64,000 nucleotides of DNA from Liolophura sinensis (taxonomy: Eukaryota > Mollusca > Polyplacophora > Chitonida > Chitonidae), in contig NC_088306.1 in NCBI RefSeq assembly GCF_032854445.1, positions 29,543,764 to 29,607,763 of the forward strand. Direction: 5' to 3'. The translations under genes were made by a program, and so were the position numbers. Below are positions 50,501 through 57,187 of this stretch, one piece after another. Every line of letters starts with the position of its first letter. The first letter of the stretch is position 1. A model generated the notes under the pieces. The model was not told where the DNA came from, did no database searches, and worked only from the letters and a program-made list of their open reading frames with translations.

Positions 50501-52919
50501 GATCTTTTGAAGAAAGGTCATAGGCCCTTCTTACAGTACTATTCTGTGTAGAATAACGGAACACAACCTGCAGGGCCGAATCTACAACACTTGACTGAAG
50601 CCAGTGTTTGGAACTTCAGCGAAATTCGTATTTTATGATGAACAAAGGTTTAAATTATAACGGATTTGTATTAACACTGGCCCCCTAATCCTTGTTTAAC
50701 CTAAGGTAATATTGATGCCTTAGGTTAAAAAATCAGTCTTAGGACAAAACTGTGGAATCGATCTATATCTGTTCCTTGGAAAAATGTTAGATACAGTTTC
50801 CACACAACTTAATAGGCCCTACACTTATATTCACTCTGAAAAGAATAGATAGTACCCATAGCCTAATACATATGTAAATAGGCCTTAGCTTATTGGTGGT
50901 GTACGCCTACCAGTCTCAAAAGAAGTTAGGCCTATGGACTCTGCCATCAAGATTCTACATTATCGAAGTGCTGTTAGCCAGATATGAATGATAAACACAA
51001 TTCCGCTATTTAAAAATTAATATAAGTAAATTTATTATGTAGAAAAGCCATAGGTAAAATGGCTTTTCCTGATTCCCACTGATCTTGACCTATCCTGTCA
51101 AGAATGATTGAACATCCAGTTGAGGGCCTCCGTGGCTTAGTTGGTTAGCGCGCTAGCGCAGCGTAATGACCCAAGAGTCTCTCACCAATGCGGTCGCTTG
51201 TGAGTTCAAGTCCATGCTCTTGCTGGCTTCTCTCTCGGCCGTATGTGGAAGGTTTTCCAGCAACCTGCGGATGGTCGTGGGTTTCCCCCTGGTCTCTGCC
51301 CGGTTTCCTCCCACCATAATGCTGGCCGCCGTCGTATAAGTGAAATATTCTTGAGTACGGCGTAAAACACCAATCAAATAAAAAAATAAATAGAACATCC
51401 AGTTGATTGCAGTTATAAACTCATACCTTGGCCTCTATGGAGTAGAAGGAGTGTAAGTCTATATAAAATAGGCCTAGTTGAATGAAGAATGCTGTATCAT
51501 TTCTAAGATCATATTCAAATTGTGTTCTCGACTTGCAGTGAAATAAGAAAAAACCGATAGGACGTTTGTACTTTGCCGGCACAGAGACGGCCACGCAATG
51601 GTCAGGATACATGGAGGGAGCTATCGAGGCTGGAGAGCGCGCAGCAAGGGAGGTAATCCAGTTATGTTTTAGAAATCATAATCATGCTGTTTTTCACCAG
51701 TTTATTCGCTTGTTACTCCATCCTTCACTGTTATAGCATCTGTAAAATGAAAAGTATTTAATTAATGAAATCAACAGTTGTTTGCAACCAAAAGTTTGCA
51801 ATTTTGTTTTATTTTTTCGTTTCGGTTTAGTGAAATTCAATCTGTAGATACAAGATCTCAGACTTGGCAAGCGATAGGGCCTAGGACGTATATGCCTAAC
51901 ATGTTCAAAGTAAGACTTTTAAGCACATGAAAATATGTATAAACGTATGGTGAAATTGTAAAATCTTCACTTGTTTCTCAGATAATGTTTGCCGAAGGAC
52001 GAATCAGCGAAAATGAAATTTGGCAAGAGGAACCAGAAGATGCGGTAAAGTTTATTGATTTGCTTTCCATCATATTGATTTGCTGTCAATCATATCGATT
52101 TGTGTTCTGTCATGTTGATTTGCTTTCCGTCATATCGATTTGCTTTCCGTCATATCGATTTGCTTTCCATCATATTGATTTTATTCGATTTGATTGTTGG
52201 TTATCGCCGAAGTGAAAACTTTGCCATATAGGGGCCTACTCGATGGCACAGTTGTTAGCTGCTTGGGCAGCACAATGACAACAGCCTCTCACGAGTGGGG
52301 TCACTGCAAGTTCAAGCCCAGCTCATCCTCTTTGGTCGCTCGTGGGCAGCGTCAACCAGCAACTTGCAACGGGTCCTGAGCTTTCCTCGGGTTCTGCCCG
52401 CTTTCCACCGATCATAATGCTTGTTGTATTAGCAAAATGTTCTTGAATACGGCGTAAAGCATCAATCAAATAAATCAATAGATACATAAATATAACTAAC
52501 TTAGCTTCATATCTTGCAAAGGAGAAAGTTTGAAGGTGTTAGTTGGACATTTTGTATCATTGCGAATTTTTTCAACTATCGAGAAAAGCTTGTGCCTCAT
52601 CAGAATGTTTATTTCCTGGCTTAATGTAGGCCTACAGTTAATTATCGTAGATAGACAGAACAACAGTCAAGCCACTTATGTACTATGAACTAGTCATAAA
52701 GCTACACTGTTTTTGGTTTTGATAATTTCCCACAACTTATTCTCTCTCTCTGTTTTTGTTTTGTTTTAACAGGATGTGAAGCCCCGGCCAATAGAGACAA
52801 CGTTCTGGGAACGTAACCTGCCTTCCGTACCAGGTTTGCTTAAGTTTACCTTTGGTGTGACTGCCTTGGGAGGGGCCGGTCTGGGCTATCTTGGATACCT
52901 GAAATTCTCGAGACTTTGA
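22654..52919 (+). CDS. MAO: Monoamine oxidase (flavin amine oxidase), 15 coding exons
   Basis: MAO oxidatively deaminates biogenic amines with covalently bound FAD on the mitochondrial outer membrane. Exons: 22654-22708, 31847-31942, 32433-32570, 33061-33164, 33913-34004, 40119-40259, 41635-41698, 43242-43330, 43708-43867, 44360-44456, 45054-45165, 50041-50138, 51539-51652, 51982-52044, 52773-52919. All introns are GT-AG. With the frame kept as in the family, the product is 522 residues (human MAO-A 527, MAO-B 520). It has [10 protein letters not shown] at about 10-19, the [12 protein letters not shown] motif at 36-47, Lys300, SGGCY with flavin-linking Cys401 and Tyr402, WSGYMEG with Tyr439, and a membrane helix at about 496-517. 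Lys300, Cys401/Tyr402 and Tyr439 all sit 4 residues beyond their MAO-B equivalents. The odd part is four indels that break the joined frame: exon 2 (+1), exon 4 (-1), exon 5 (-1) and exon 13 (+2). The exon total is 1570 nt against the expected 1569. The family is certain. Whether the locus is intact is not. Confidence 0.9.
22980..23019. repeat. (AT)n microsatellite in MAO intron 1
   Basis: About 20 perfect AT dinucleotides. Confidence 0.95.
23728..23897 (+). mobile_element. 5'-truncated SINE in MAO intron 1
   Basis: Starts at the B-box (GTGAGTTCAAGACCAGCTCA), passes through the core, and ends in an AAATAAATAAATAAA tail. Confidence 0.82.
24865..25060 (+). mobile_element. SINE of a second family
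   Basis: B-box-like GTGTTCGAATCCAGC near 24888, a different body (GGCTCTAAGTCTGG, GGTTGGTGGTTACTCC), and the tail GCGGCGTTAAACGACTTTCA with AATC repeats. It resembles other invertebrate tRNA-SINEs but is not the main family of this window. Confidence 0.6.
26236..26325 (+). mobile_element. SINE 5' fragment
   Basis: tRNA-like head GGGGCCTTTGTTGCCTAGTG through CAACAATGCGGACGCTGTGA. The core and tail are missing. Confidence 0.55.
27024..27296 (+). mobile_element. SINE with a 23-G run replacing its A-box
   Basis: GTGGGGCCTCTGTGGCC is followed by 23 G (27043-27065) where CTCAGTTGGTTAGC is expected. The rest (B-box, core, ACGGTGTAAAACACCGATCA tail) is present. Confidence 0.82.
27555..27842. repeat. 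Minisatellite of 15-bp modules, self-complementary
   Basis: Modules GACAGTTACTGTGCA and GACGACAGTACAGTA alternate. ACAGTTACTGT is a palindrome, so each strand can fold on itself many times. Both strands show open frames because of the 15-bp period. Confidence 0.9.
28255..28935. repeat. Minisatellite, 61-bp unit, about 11 copies (MAO intron 1)
   Basis: Unit includes TGATATCCTTCCCCTAGTGA, CCTATCCTTTCACTTTGGCA and GGAACTGTACTTCCACTTGT. Single-base variants (CTAG/CTCG, TTGGC/TTCGC) are interspersed. More loosely related units extend left to about 28005. It reads as pyrimidine-rich on the transcribed strand. Confidence 0.92.
29410..29782 (+). repeat. Dispersed repeat family A, copy 1 (MAO intron 1)
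   Basis: About 370 bp matching 54770-55138 in the same orientation. Shared blocks: CAGTCCCAAA, GGGACGTCACTC, CATACCAAG/GATACCAAG and GACAGCAAA/GGCAGCAAA. The class is unknown; no terminal repeats seen. Confidence 0.65.
30003..30243 (-). repeat. Dispersed repeat family C, copy 1 (MAO intron 1)
   Basis: Reverse complement of the element at 45215-45440, nearly end to end, and of the fragment at 32695-32818. Shared blocks: AAGTATATAAAG, GGACGGAATCAT, AGAGAAGCAGTCAAC, CAGTATTCAAATC and AGTTGTCGATAACA. Confidence 0.75.
30524..31228. repeat. Minisatellite, 27-bp unit, about 26 copies (MAO intron 1)
   Basis: Unit ACTTTAAGGGCATTAGTGGA plus ACTAGGA. Variants with CGAGGA and GCGTCWGTRGAACT form sub-blocks repeated as groups. 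27 bp gives a 9-residue open repeat (LRALVELGT) with no sign of being coding. The array ends about 620 bp before exon 2. Confidence 0.93.
31455..31600 (+). repeat. Dispersed repeat family B, copy 2 (MAO intron 1)
   Basis: Matches 13935-14075: GGAATAAAACCCT near the start, GTAACCATTTGCCAACCGTC and CTCCATG later. Confidence 0.65.
31847..31942 (+). CDS. MAO: MAO exon 2 (ADP-binding Glu), 1 nt too long
   Basis: Completes the Gly of GISG and continues [11 protein letters not shown], then [17 protein letters not shown]. The Glu at about 37 should bind the FAD ribose. The acceptor is TTACAG. The only sensible donor is CCAG|GTCAGA, which leaves 96 nt, whereas exon 3 needs a phase-0 junction and the vertebrate exon is 95 nt as I recall it. 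One extra base, for instance the doubled C before AG, would turn a perfect CAG|GT donor into the sequence seen. Confidence 0.85.
32433..32570 (+). CDS. MAO: MAO exon 3
   Basis: Encodes 46 whole codons, phase 0 at both ends, including [15 protein letters not shown] and FRLAREFGI. This region contacts FAD and lines the entrance cavity in the family. It is the same length as the vertebrate exon as I recall it. The donor is AAG|GTAAGA. Confidence 0.88.
32695..32818 (+). repeat. Dispersed repeat family C, truncated copy (MAO intron 3)
   Basis: Covers the first half of the element. GTATAACACAAACCACCAAA is identical to 45227-45246. Confidence 0.75.
33061..33164 (+). CDS. MAO: MAO exon 4, 1 nt short
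   Basis: Reads [12 protein letters not shown] and then [12 protein letters not shown], aligning without gaps to the MAO segment that ends before the IP-DAPW motif. Acceptor TTTCAG, donor AG|GTGAGG. The exon is 104 nt, so it ends after two bases of a codon, while the family has a phase-0 boundary here. A base is probably missing close to the donor. Confidence 0.8.
33913..34004 (+). CDS. MAO: MAO exon 5 (DAPW motif), 1 nt short
   Basis: Encodes [20 protein letters not shown] and then LNKTAWDK, matching the IPxDAPW..W..MT....W.K region of MAO. The first codons read ATC CCG then TT GAT, so one base is missing between the expected Pro and the hydrophobic residue before Asp. Acceptor TTACAG, donor AAA|GTAAGA (phase 0). 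The 6.1-kb intron that follows contains the 25-bp and 49-bp arrays. Confidence 0.82.
34555..34691 (-). mobile_element. 5'-truncated SINE with 15-bp target duplication (MAO intron 5)
   Basis: Tail TTGATTTGATTGGTGTTTTA and core up to CAGGTTGCTGGAAGACG. Flanks ATGGCACTACTTTGA (34540-34554) and ATGGCACAACTTTGA (34692-34706) differ at one base. The head was never copied. Confidence 0.88.
34943..35185. repeat. Tandem repeat, about 70-80-bp unit, three copies
   Basis: Each unit has TGCCTTTCACACGA, GTACGGAATTG, GATAACTGAAAGAGAACTGT and a CATGACCTTAA-like end. The last unit is partial. Confidence 0.8.
36000..36095. repeat. Short tandem GTGTCATAT-type repeat
   Basis: TGTGTCATATGTGT and GCGTGTCACATG variants, imperfect, in MAO intron 5. 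Confidence 0.7.
37081..37095. repeat. Poly-G run
   Basis: Fifteen consecutive G after TTTTGGT. Confidence 0.9.
37262..37372. repeat. Tandem repeat, about 17-bp unit
   Basis: Unit ACTCACCATAACATACT, six imperfect copies. Confidence 0.8.
37618..38912. repeat. Minisatellite, 25-bp unit, about 52 copies (MAO intron 5)
   Basis: Unit GTGTACATGAGAACACAGTT plus GGGTA, with AATTAGGTA and GTACGTGGGAAC variants. Since 3 units are 75 bp, long - strand frames stay open by chance. A block of about 276 bp is itself duplicated (starting at 38331 and 38607) with the same order of variants. Confidence 0.95.
39283..39915. repeat. Minisatellite, 49-bp unit, about 13 copies (MAO intron 5)
   Basis: Unit includes CTAAACCATATACTGCACCA, GTATGATGAGCAGGCAGCAG and TATTGTCGG. 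It ends about 200 bp before exon 6. Confidence 0.92.
40119..40259 (+). CDS. MAO: MAO exon 6 (PHEVS..WFLWY), divergent N-terminal part
   Basis: The second half, [20 protein letters not shown], is a clear match to the MAO substrate-domain helix. The first 16 codons ([10 protein letters not shown]...) align without gaps to the usual TAR.FA.LFVN segment, but only in hydrophobic pattern. The acceptor TTGTAGAG at 40118 follows a good pyrimidine tract and restores phase 0 with exon 5. An alternative acceptor at 40150 would leave about 10 residues unaccounted for. The donor is CAG|GTAGAT and the length is 47 codons. Confidence 0.8.
40765..40969 (-). mobile_element. 5'-truncated SINE with 13-bp target duplication (MAO intron 6)
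   Basis: Flanked by AGTATTTGAAAGT at 40752-40764 and 40970-40982. Contains tail, core and B-box, but the A-box part is missing. Confidence 0.9.
41487..41549. repeat. (TA)n microsatellite in MAO intron 6
   Basis: About 31 TA dinucleotides, 85 bp before exon 7. Confidence 0.95.
41635..41698 (+). CDS. MAO: MAO exon 7
   Basis: Encodes [20 protein letters not shown], the conserved GGSxQ segment that holds the FAD. The donor chosen is CCTG|GTAAGG. An earlier weak site, ATAG|GTCCTG, keeps the same phase and would drop two residues. Together with exon 8 it corresponds to one exon in vertebrate MAO genes as I recall them, so there is an extra intron here. Confidence 0.85.
41855..42060. repeat. GGTTCT/AGAACC-rich segment
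   Basis: GGTTCTCTACGGAAC, AAAGAACCCTTTAACATG, GACATGGTTCTATAAC, TATAGAACC and AAAGGTTCTATTT alternate over 200 bp. Looks like an internally palindromic non-autonomous element. Confidence 0.45.
42270..43008. repeat. Minisatellite, 29-bp unit, about 25 copies (MAO intron 7)
   Basis: Unit GATGACCATTAAGCTGTATA plus CATACAAAC. Some units carry an inserted AATGACC or a 1-bp loss. Confidence 0.93.
43011..43222 (+). mobile_element. 5'-truncated SINE just upstream of MAO exon 8
   Basis: Starts at CATGCTGGCTTCCTATCCGG and runs through the tail to AAATAAATAAATAAACAAAC. The poly(A)-like tail ends about 20 bp before the exon 8 acceptor, directly after the 29-bp array. Confidence 0.88.
43242..43330 (+). 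CDS. MAO: MAO exon 8
   Basis: Completes an Asp and continues [18 protein letters not shown] and then [10 protein letters not shown]. This is the beta strand pair before the second FAD-contact segment. Acceptor TTTTAG, donor GTC|GTACGT, phase 1 in and phase 0 out. A SINE tail ends about 20 bp upstream of the acceptor. Confidence 0.85.
43708..43867 (+). CDS. MAO: MAO exon 9 (active-site Lys)
   Basis: 160 nt, the same length as the vertebrate exon as I recall it. It encodes [14 protein letters not shown] and then [19 protein letters not shown] and [13 protein letters not shown]. The Lys of GSVIK (about 300) corresponds to the Lys that hydrogen-bonds the flavin N5 water in MAO. Acceptor TTCGCAG, donor AAGG|GTAGAC. 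Confidence 0.9.
44360..44456 (+). CDS. MAO: MAO exon 10 (DDTKPDGS)
   Basis: 97 nt. It encodes [20 protein letters not shown] and then the hallmark [13 protein letters not shown]. The donor ATCGC|GTAAGT leaves two bases of an Ala codon. The next acceptor is 597 nt away, and the intron contains a SINE with a second, partial copy of exon 11. Confidence 0.9.
44614..44946 (+). mobile_element. SINE carrying a fragment of MAO exon 11
   Basis: Full SINE (A-box GGCTCAGTTGGTTAGC, tail CATAAAACTCCAATCAAACA) interrupted after the B-box by about 64 bp. The insert lies between two copies of GTCCAGCTCA (44701-44710 and 44774-44783) and begins with a near-copy of the exon 11 acceptor and its first 36 nt. 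ATGCTGAG flanks the whole element. Confidence 0.85.
44709..44750 (+). other. Duplicate of MAO exon 11 acceptor and first 12 codons
   Basis: 42 bp aligned to 45046-45087 with four differences, all at third codon positions and all synonymous (Ile, Ala, Arg, Thr codons), within [11 protein letters not shown]. The intronic TTTCAG is kept. The frame meets TGA at 44751. Confidence 0.9.
45054..45165 (+). CDS. MAO: MAO exon 11
   Basis: 112 nt. It encodes [20 protein letters not shown] and then [17 protein letters not shown], equivalent to the FILA.KA..L....R.....ELYAKV stretch. It covers what I recall as two vertebrate exons (54 + 58 nt). Acceptor ATTTCAG, donor AAT|GTGAGT, phase 0. Confidence 0.9.
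45215..45440 (+). repeat. Dispersed repeat family C, near-complete copy (MAO intron 11)
   Basis: Starts about 50 bp after the exon 11 donor. Matches 30003-30243 in inverse orientation and 32695-32818 directly. Confidence 0.75.
45644..45920 (+). mobile_element. Full-length SINE (MAO intron 11)
   Basis: Complete head (GGGCTCAGTTGGTTAGTGCG), core and AAATAAATAAATAAA tail. AAAATGAAAAA-like sequence on both sides suggests a target duplication. Confidence 0.92.
45953..46046. repeat. Tandem duplication, about 50-bp unit
   Basis: GGCCTAAATTGCCGTGATAT and TACCATGTATTAATTCTCCC occur twice with minor changes. Confidence 0.8.
46793..49572. repeat. Minisatellite, 41-bp unit, about 68 copies (MAO intron 11)
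   Basis: Unit TAGGCCAGATTTCCCCAGTT, ATGTGTGACCATTTGCCATC, then C. Two variable sites, TTTCCCC/TTCCCCC and GACCA/GATGA/GACGA, mix along the array. A shorter unit (ACCATTGCCATCG, 40 bp) recurs several times in the same neighbourhood of variants, indicating block duplications. It has no open frame, because 41 is not a multiple of 3 and the unit contains stops. Confidence 0.96.
49781..49826. repeat. 19-bp unit, 2.5 copies
   Basis: Unit ACCGGTAATTATTAATCAA. Confidence 0.85.
50041..50138 (+). CDS. MAO: MAO exon 12 (flavin-linking Cys)
   Basis: 98 nt. It encodes [20 protein letters not shown] and then [12 protein letters not shown]. The Cys of SGGCY is the residue that forms the thioether bond to the FAD 8-alpha carbon in MAO, and the next Tyr is one wall of the aromatic cage. 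Trp stands where EEQYSGG is usual. Acceptor TTTCAG, donor CC|GTAAGT. Confidence 0.92.
50195..50300 (+). mobile_element. Possible second-family SINE fragment
   Basis: GCGTGTTCAAATCCAGCTGT resembles the B-box region of 24865-25060. The remainder is too diverged to be sure. Confidence 0.35.
51124..51392 (+). mobile_element. Full-length SINE with 14-bp target duplication (MAO intron 12)
   Basis: Complete head, core and tail. Flanked by GAACATCCAGTTGA at 51110-51123 and 51393-51406. Confidence 0.94.
51539..51652 (+). CDS. MAO: MAO exon 13 (GTETA, WSGYMEG), 2 nt too long
   Basis: Encodes EIRK, then [20 protein letters not shown] and [13 protein letters not shown]. The Tyr of SGYMEG is the second aromatic-cage residue. 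The exon has 114 nt where 112 are needed. The excess lies in a run of six A between the EIR and PIGR codons (four A give the frame), so as given the frame runs into a TAG soon after the acceptor. Acceptor CTTGCAG, donor GAG|GTAATC. Confidence 0.87.
51982..52044 (+). CDS. MAO: MAO exon 14
   Basis: 21 whole codons: [20 protein letters not shown] and A. Equivalent to the VLNG.GK....DIW.QEPES exon in length and in the IWxxEPE signature. Acceptor TTCTCAG, donor GCG|GTAAAG. A short 20-bp tandem repeat starts ten bases into the intron. Confidence 0.88.
52054..52187. repeat. 20-bp tandem repeat, about 7 copies (MAO intron 14)
   Basis: Unit GATTTGCTTTCCRTCATATC/T, starting 10 bp after the exon 14 donor. 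Confidence 0.88.
52230..52490 (+). mobile_element. Full-length but divergent SINE (MAO intron 14)
   Basis: Head GGCCTACTCGATGGCACAGT, B-box GCAAGTTCAAGCCCAGC, tail GAATACGGCGTAAAGCATCA. Confidence 0.85.
52773..52919 (+). CDS. MAO: MAO exon 15 (membrane anchor, stop)
   Basis: Encodes [20 protein letters not shown] and then a hydrophobic helix [20 protein letters not shown] ending in YLKFSRL and [16 protein letters not shown] is a signature of MAO C-termini. The helix plus basic tail fits a mitochondrial outer-membrane tail anchor. Possible poly(A) signals downstream are ATTAAA at 53183 and AATAAA at 54122; neither can be confirmed from sequence alone. Confidence 0.92.
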   Translation, partial: DVKPRPIETTFWERNLPSVPGLLKFTFGVTALGGAGLGYLGYLKFSRL

Positions 52920-53794
52920 AAAAAAAAAAGATCGGAAAATAGACAAAAAATGTTGCTAGGTCAGTGAACCTGTCTGGTGCTATACCTTATCTCAGGTCCT
53001 CCCTGGACAACGAACAAACAGTCACGTGGATAAGTCATGTGATTTTACCGAGACTTAGCATCGAGGTCAGCCGAATACGTCAGTTGTAATCGAAAGCCTA
53101 AAAGGAGGTGTAGGATTTTCTCGTACTGTAAACCGTTACTAGGTTCCACAAAGTGATCTTAAACCTAAACATGTATTCAGAAATTAAAAACTGTCGTAAG
53201 TTATATGACTGATTCGAGATCGTTCACCTGATAATTCCTGGACACTGGACCCAAGACGTGATGCTGGTGTAGAATGTACCAGGGTCCCGTGGGTTGGCGG
53301 GGGGTGAACGACGGGGTATATCAAGGGACAGGATTTGTTTATTCTAACTGTACATAAAATTTAAAGAGAAGCAGAACGTTGGCTGGCTAGCAGAGACAAT
53401 TTAGAGCACCAATGATTTAGTCTGGCTTTGTCTATCCCTATATCCCATCACCTTATCAGTGTTGATACGTCGGCGTGAAATAACATTTGGATTACACATT
53501 CTGCATGCTTTCATTTAAAGGCAACAGACATGTGATGTGTTGTTGTCACGTCAGGTCACTCGCCAACGTGGTTTATGTCCAATGATATATCATGGTTTAA
53601 AACTCTTTCTTCTTGTCCTTTCTTCCTAGTACTGTTGTTTAGCTTGTTAAATAGTAACGTGATCAAATGAAAGTATGTTCTGTATGGTATTCCAAGCAAC
53701 GAGCTTACAGCATGATGACGTCACTCCACACGCGCATGCTCTGTATGACATGGGGTGATTAAGAGCAAATGCGACAGATGAGGCTCGAGAATTC

Positions 53795-53895
53795 AGCTTA
53801 TTTAAGTGAATTAAAGGCCATGTTTCACCGCTTACATGTGACCATTTAGCAACTTTCACACTGTCGTGGCTGCTTTGGTTTTAGACTTTTATATA
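53795..53895 (+). repeat. Dispersed repeat family B, partial copy 3
   Basis: GTGACCATTTAGCAACTTTC followed by ACACTGTCGTGGCTGCTTTG, in line with the other two copies. It lies in the MAO 3' flank or 3' UTR. Confidence 0.55.
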
Positions 53896-54221
53896 GTATT
53901 GCTCTTGGTAGATAAGGCCCTTCTCTAATGCTCATGCCCCACTATAGGACAATCCCGAGATGCACTGCTCATATAGGCAAGCTGACGCCACGGTGCTGTT
54001 GGCCTGTTCATGGAATTCCACACGTGACAATACGTTAAAACACTGTATGCAGAGAATACACCTTATTAACATTTTATATTACATCCGTGTTGTGCGTGCA
54101 TGCGTACGAAGACGTTATGGTAATAAATGCTATCTAATTGGCGGCTAATTTGAATTGTTGACCTTTTGTTTTATGTTACGCTTTCGTGATATGATTTCAT
54201 TAACTTATTTCAAAACGCGGA

Positions 54222-54345
54222 AAGAATATTTCACTTATACGACGACAGCGGCCAGCATTATGGTGGGAGGAATCCGGGCAGAGTTTGGGCTGAAACCCAC
54301 GACCATCGGCAGGTGATGCAAGACCTTCCCACGCACGACCGGAGC
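54222..54345 (-). mobile_element. SINE core fragment
   Basis: AAGAATATTTCACTTATACG to CCCACGCACGACCGGAGC. CGTGATATGA occurs on both sides (near 54186 and 54348), probably a target duplication. Confidence 0.78.
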
Positions 54346-54662
54346 CCGTGATATGAACAGTTGTCAGATGCAAGCTTAGGGAAAACTGGCGTTTTGATCA
54401 TATGAAACGATGCGGTGGGGTTTTAACAGCTGAAAATAATTCCAGCACAGTTGTAATGAAACGGTTGCATCAAGGTCTCAGCCAGAACATACGAATTCCC
54501 ACCAATTATCCATAAAAGAAAAGAATCCTCGTTAAAGACATTGAATGCTCCTTCAATAGTCTACACCAGTTAACAATTACCTTACGGCGGCATTCAGCAA
54601 AGCGCACTACACCAGATTATCTCTCGAGCCAACAAAACCCCCTCCGTGCTCTCTCACAAACC

Positions 54663-54765
54663 ACACTATCACCAATGTGGTCGATGTGAGATCGTCCAGC
54701 TCATGCAGGCTTCCTCTCCACTCGTACGTTGTAAAGTCTGTCAGCAACCTGCGGATACTGGCCAC
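54663..54765 (+). mobile_element. SINE middle fragment
   Basis: CACCAATGTGGTCGATGTGA through GTCAGCAACCTGCGGAT. Head and tail are lost. Confidence 0.65.
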
Positions 54766-54769
54766 AGAC

Positions 54770-55138
54770 CCCCATTAGTTTTTCACAAGCGACAATGTTA
54801 ACGTTTAGCGCTGTAGCTCAGTCCCAAACATTCCGTGGCCAATAAGCTTTGGTGCACACCTGGCCCAGCCTGTGAGAAAGAAGCCATAAAAATGTTGACA
54901 TAGGTTGACCGTCAAAATCTGGACCTTTCATGCCGGCAGCTGGGAGGGGTGCCTAGCAACGTCTAGGGGACGTCACTCGCAGTCTCATCACCACCTGTCT
55001 CCTCTCACCCAGAATTTCAAACTTTCATCATTAAAACTCATACCTCCCCAAAGCTTAGACAATTCCCATCATTTTGATACCAAGAACCTGTACACCAAAA
55101 ACAGCAGGCAGGCAGCAAAAAAAGACTTTACACCCTAA
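54770..55138 (+). repeat. Dispersed repeat family A, copy 2
   Basis: Matches 29410-29782: GTAGCTCAGTCCCAAACATT, GGGACGTCACTCGCAGTCTC, CACCCAGAATTTC. Confidence 0.65.
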
Positions 55139-55169
55139 AATACACAGAATTACATTCGTAACACTGTGT

Positions 55170-55262
55170 CCTACTTCTGGGTGTTCCCATGGGCTCCCAC
55201 CACATTGCAGGCCGTCCTGGAGTATACGGCGTGACACACAAATAAATCAAATAAATAAATAC
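55170..55262 (+). mobile_element. SINE tail fragment, degraded
   Basis: GGAGTATACGGCGTGACACA and an AAATAAATAAAT tail. Confidence 0.5.
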
Positions 55263-55719
55263 ATAAACAATAACTTGATGCTTTTAAAGACTACAGCGCC
55301 GCAGGACGTTTTTATAAAAATTCAGTCATAGGTTGGGGGAGCTCGGCAACTTTGTTCGATGTGTTATTTCCTTTTGTTGCACTTTCCGATGATTTTGTCT
55401 TTCATACCTTCCCGTCAACGGGTCAGCACTTCCCTTAGATCTGCTGATTAACTTCGCATGGTAAAGTACGCAGGTCATTCCGAGGCTTAAAATGCATCGT
55501 TGGCAAACATCAGTATTTTGACCTTTATTTGGTCATCATCAAGATTATTTACAAGGCAAACAGCTGTTTGTTGAGAGCTTATCTATACGTGTACATGTCT
55601 ATCACTATAAAGCGTTTGGCTATTAGGATAATGGGCTTTCTACGAGATACCTGCCATCTTGTACCATAACTTTTATTCCGTACTTTCAACCGATCATGCA
55701 AGATTACTGATTCTGACAT

Positions 55720-55805
55720 CTATATCTATACGACCGCGTTCAGCATTATGGTGGGAGGAAACCGGGCTGATTTTGGGCGGAAACTCACGACGATCCGAAG
55801 AATGG
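55720..55805 (-). mobile_element. SINE core fragment
   Basis: TACGACCGCGTTCAGCATTA, then GGTGGGAGGAAACCGGGC. Confidence 0.65.
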
Positions 55806-57187
55806 TAACATTATTATATATAGGTAAAGAATAAACAAACATGGTTTATCTGCCGACTGCAAAGTTTTTGACAACACCTATACAGCACTACATAAATGAA
55901 GACAGCACTTACAACACAAAATGTTTAATGAGTCAGTGACGCAAATATCAAACATATCACATTCAAAAACAATAAGTTGCAAACAGATAACAATCAAACA
56001 CGAATATGTTATTAAAGAGGCTACACCGGAGATTTTCGGCAAAAAGTCCATATTCGTTAATCAAATAAAGGTTTCTGTATTTATCAAGAATAGTTCAAGT
56101 TTTCGTCTTTCATCAGCTAGGCTCGTACCTGTACTATTTACAGTGTTAAAACGATTATAAGTTTGCAAAAGTTACAATGCGAACCATTTATTTATTACCG
56201 ATTTTCAGCGCCAACACCACGATGCTGATATTTTTCGAAAGACAATTGTTTGGTACTACTTACAATAACAGCCAAAATTGAATATGCGCTGGCTAAAAAA
56301 GCTGTTGTATATTACATCGCACTTCGTCTTCGTAAGGGTAGAGGCCAGAGGGTGTGTGTGTGTGTGTGGGGGGGGGGGGGGTATTATTTATGAGGTAGGT
56401 AAGATTTCTTTTTGCGTATACTCAAATGGCCAAACGTGATAAATAGAACCTATTTTCAACACTTTTTTTAATTCTTCATTATTTTCCTTATTTGTCACAG
56501 TGTCAAATAACCCCTGATGCACGAGGGGCTGAGTTGTATGGAAGAGCCAGTACAGTTTCAAACCTTTACTATAGGGCCTGAAGCTATTAACAACATAAAC
56601 AAAAACAACAAGAATTATCACAAACTGATACCCTATATCATTGACACTTATTTACATGTAGGTGGATTAGATTGGATTAAAAATATACCTCAGATGAAGA
56701 CAGCTAATACATAAAAACTCTTCGGAAGCAACAATGTTAGAACTGCCTTGTCGATACATTTTCTCAGTGTGACTGGAAGGTTCCACCAAAGTAAATGTGA
56801 ACAATCTAACATTTGCAAATTTGACAAATTAAAATATACTTGTATAAAGTCTGAATAAAACAACATGCATCAACACCCAACCGTCATATTCAAACAAACT
56901 TCCCAAGAAACTGATTCCCAAGGGATTGTATGTATTTTAATTTCAGGGTACGAAAAAACGTTAACAATAAATTTAAATATAAAGATTGACAGAAGTAACA
57001 CAACATCAGTTTAAACCTGAAAGACATTGTCATAAATATATTTATGATGTCTGGAAGCAAAATCTGTGGTGCAATACAAAACACGATATTACACAATGGA
57101 GTTGTAAAAGCGTACCTATGTGACTGTACCTCCATGAAGGCAATCACATGTAATCTCACTTGATGAGCGACATTCATCTAAGCTATT
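55806..57187. other. Gene-free stretch
   Basis: AT-rich, no gene recognised. Contains a (GT)8 run followed by 14 G at 56352-56381. Confidence 0.5.

Noticed and set aside
14829-51200. tRNA genes at the SINE heads
   Set aside because: A- and B-box sequences are present, but there is no cloverleaf with acceptor stem, and each is joined to the SINE core and tail.
22654-52919. MAO as a processed pseudogene
   Set aside because: Fourteen introns with canonical sites are present, so it is not a retrocopy. Only an unprocessed damaged gene or sequence errors remain possible.
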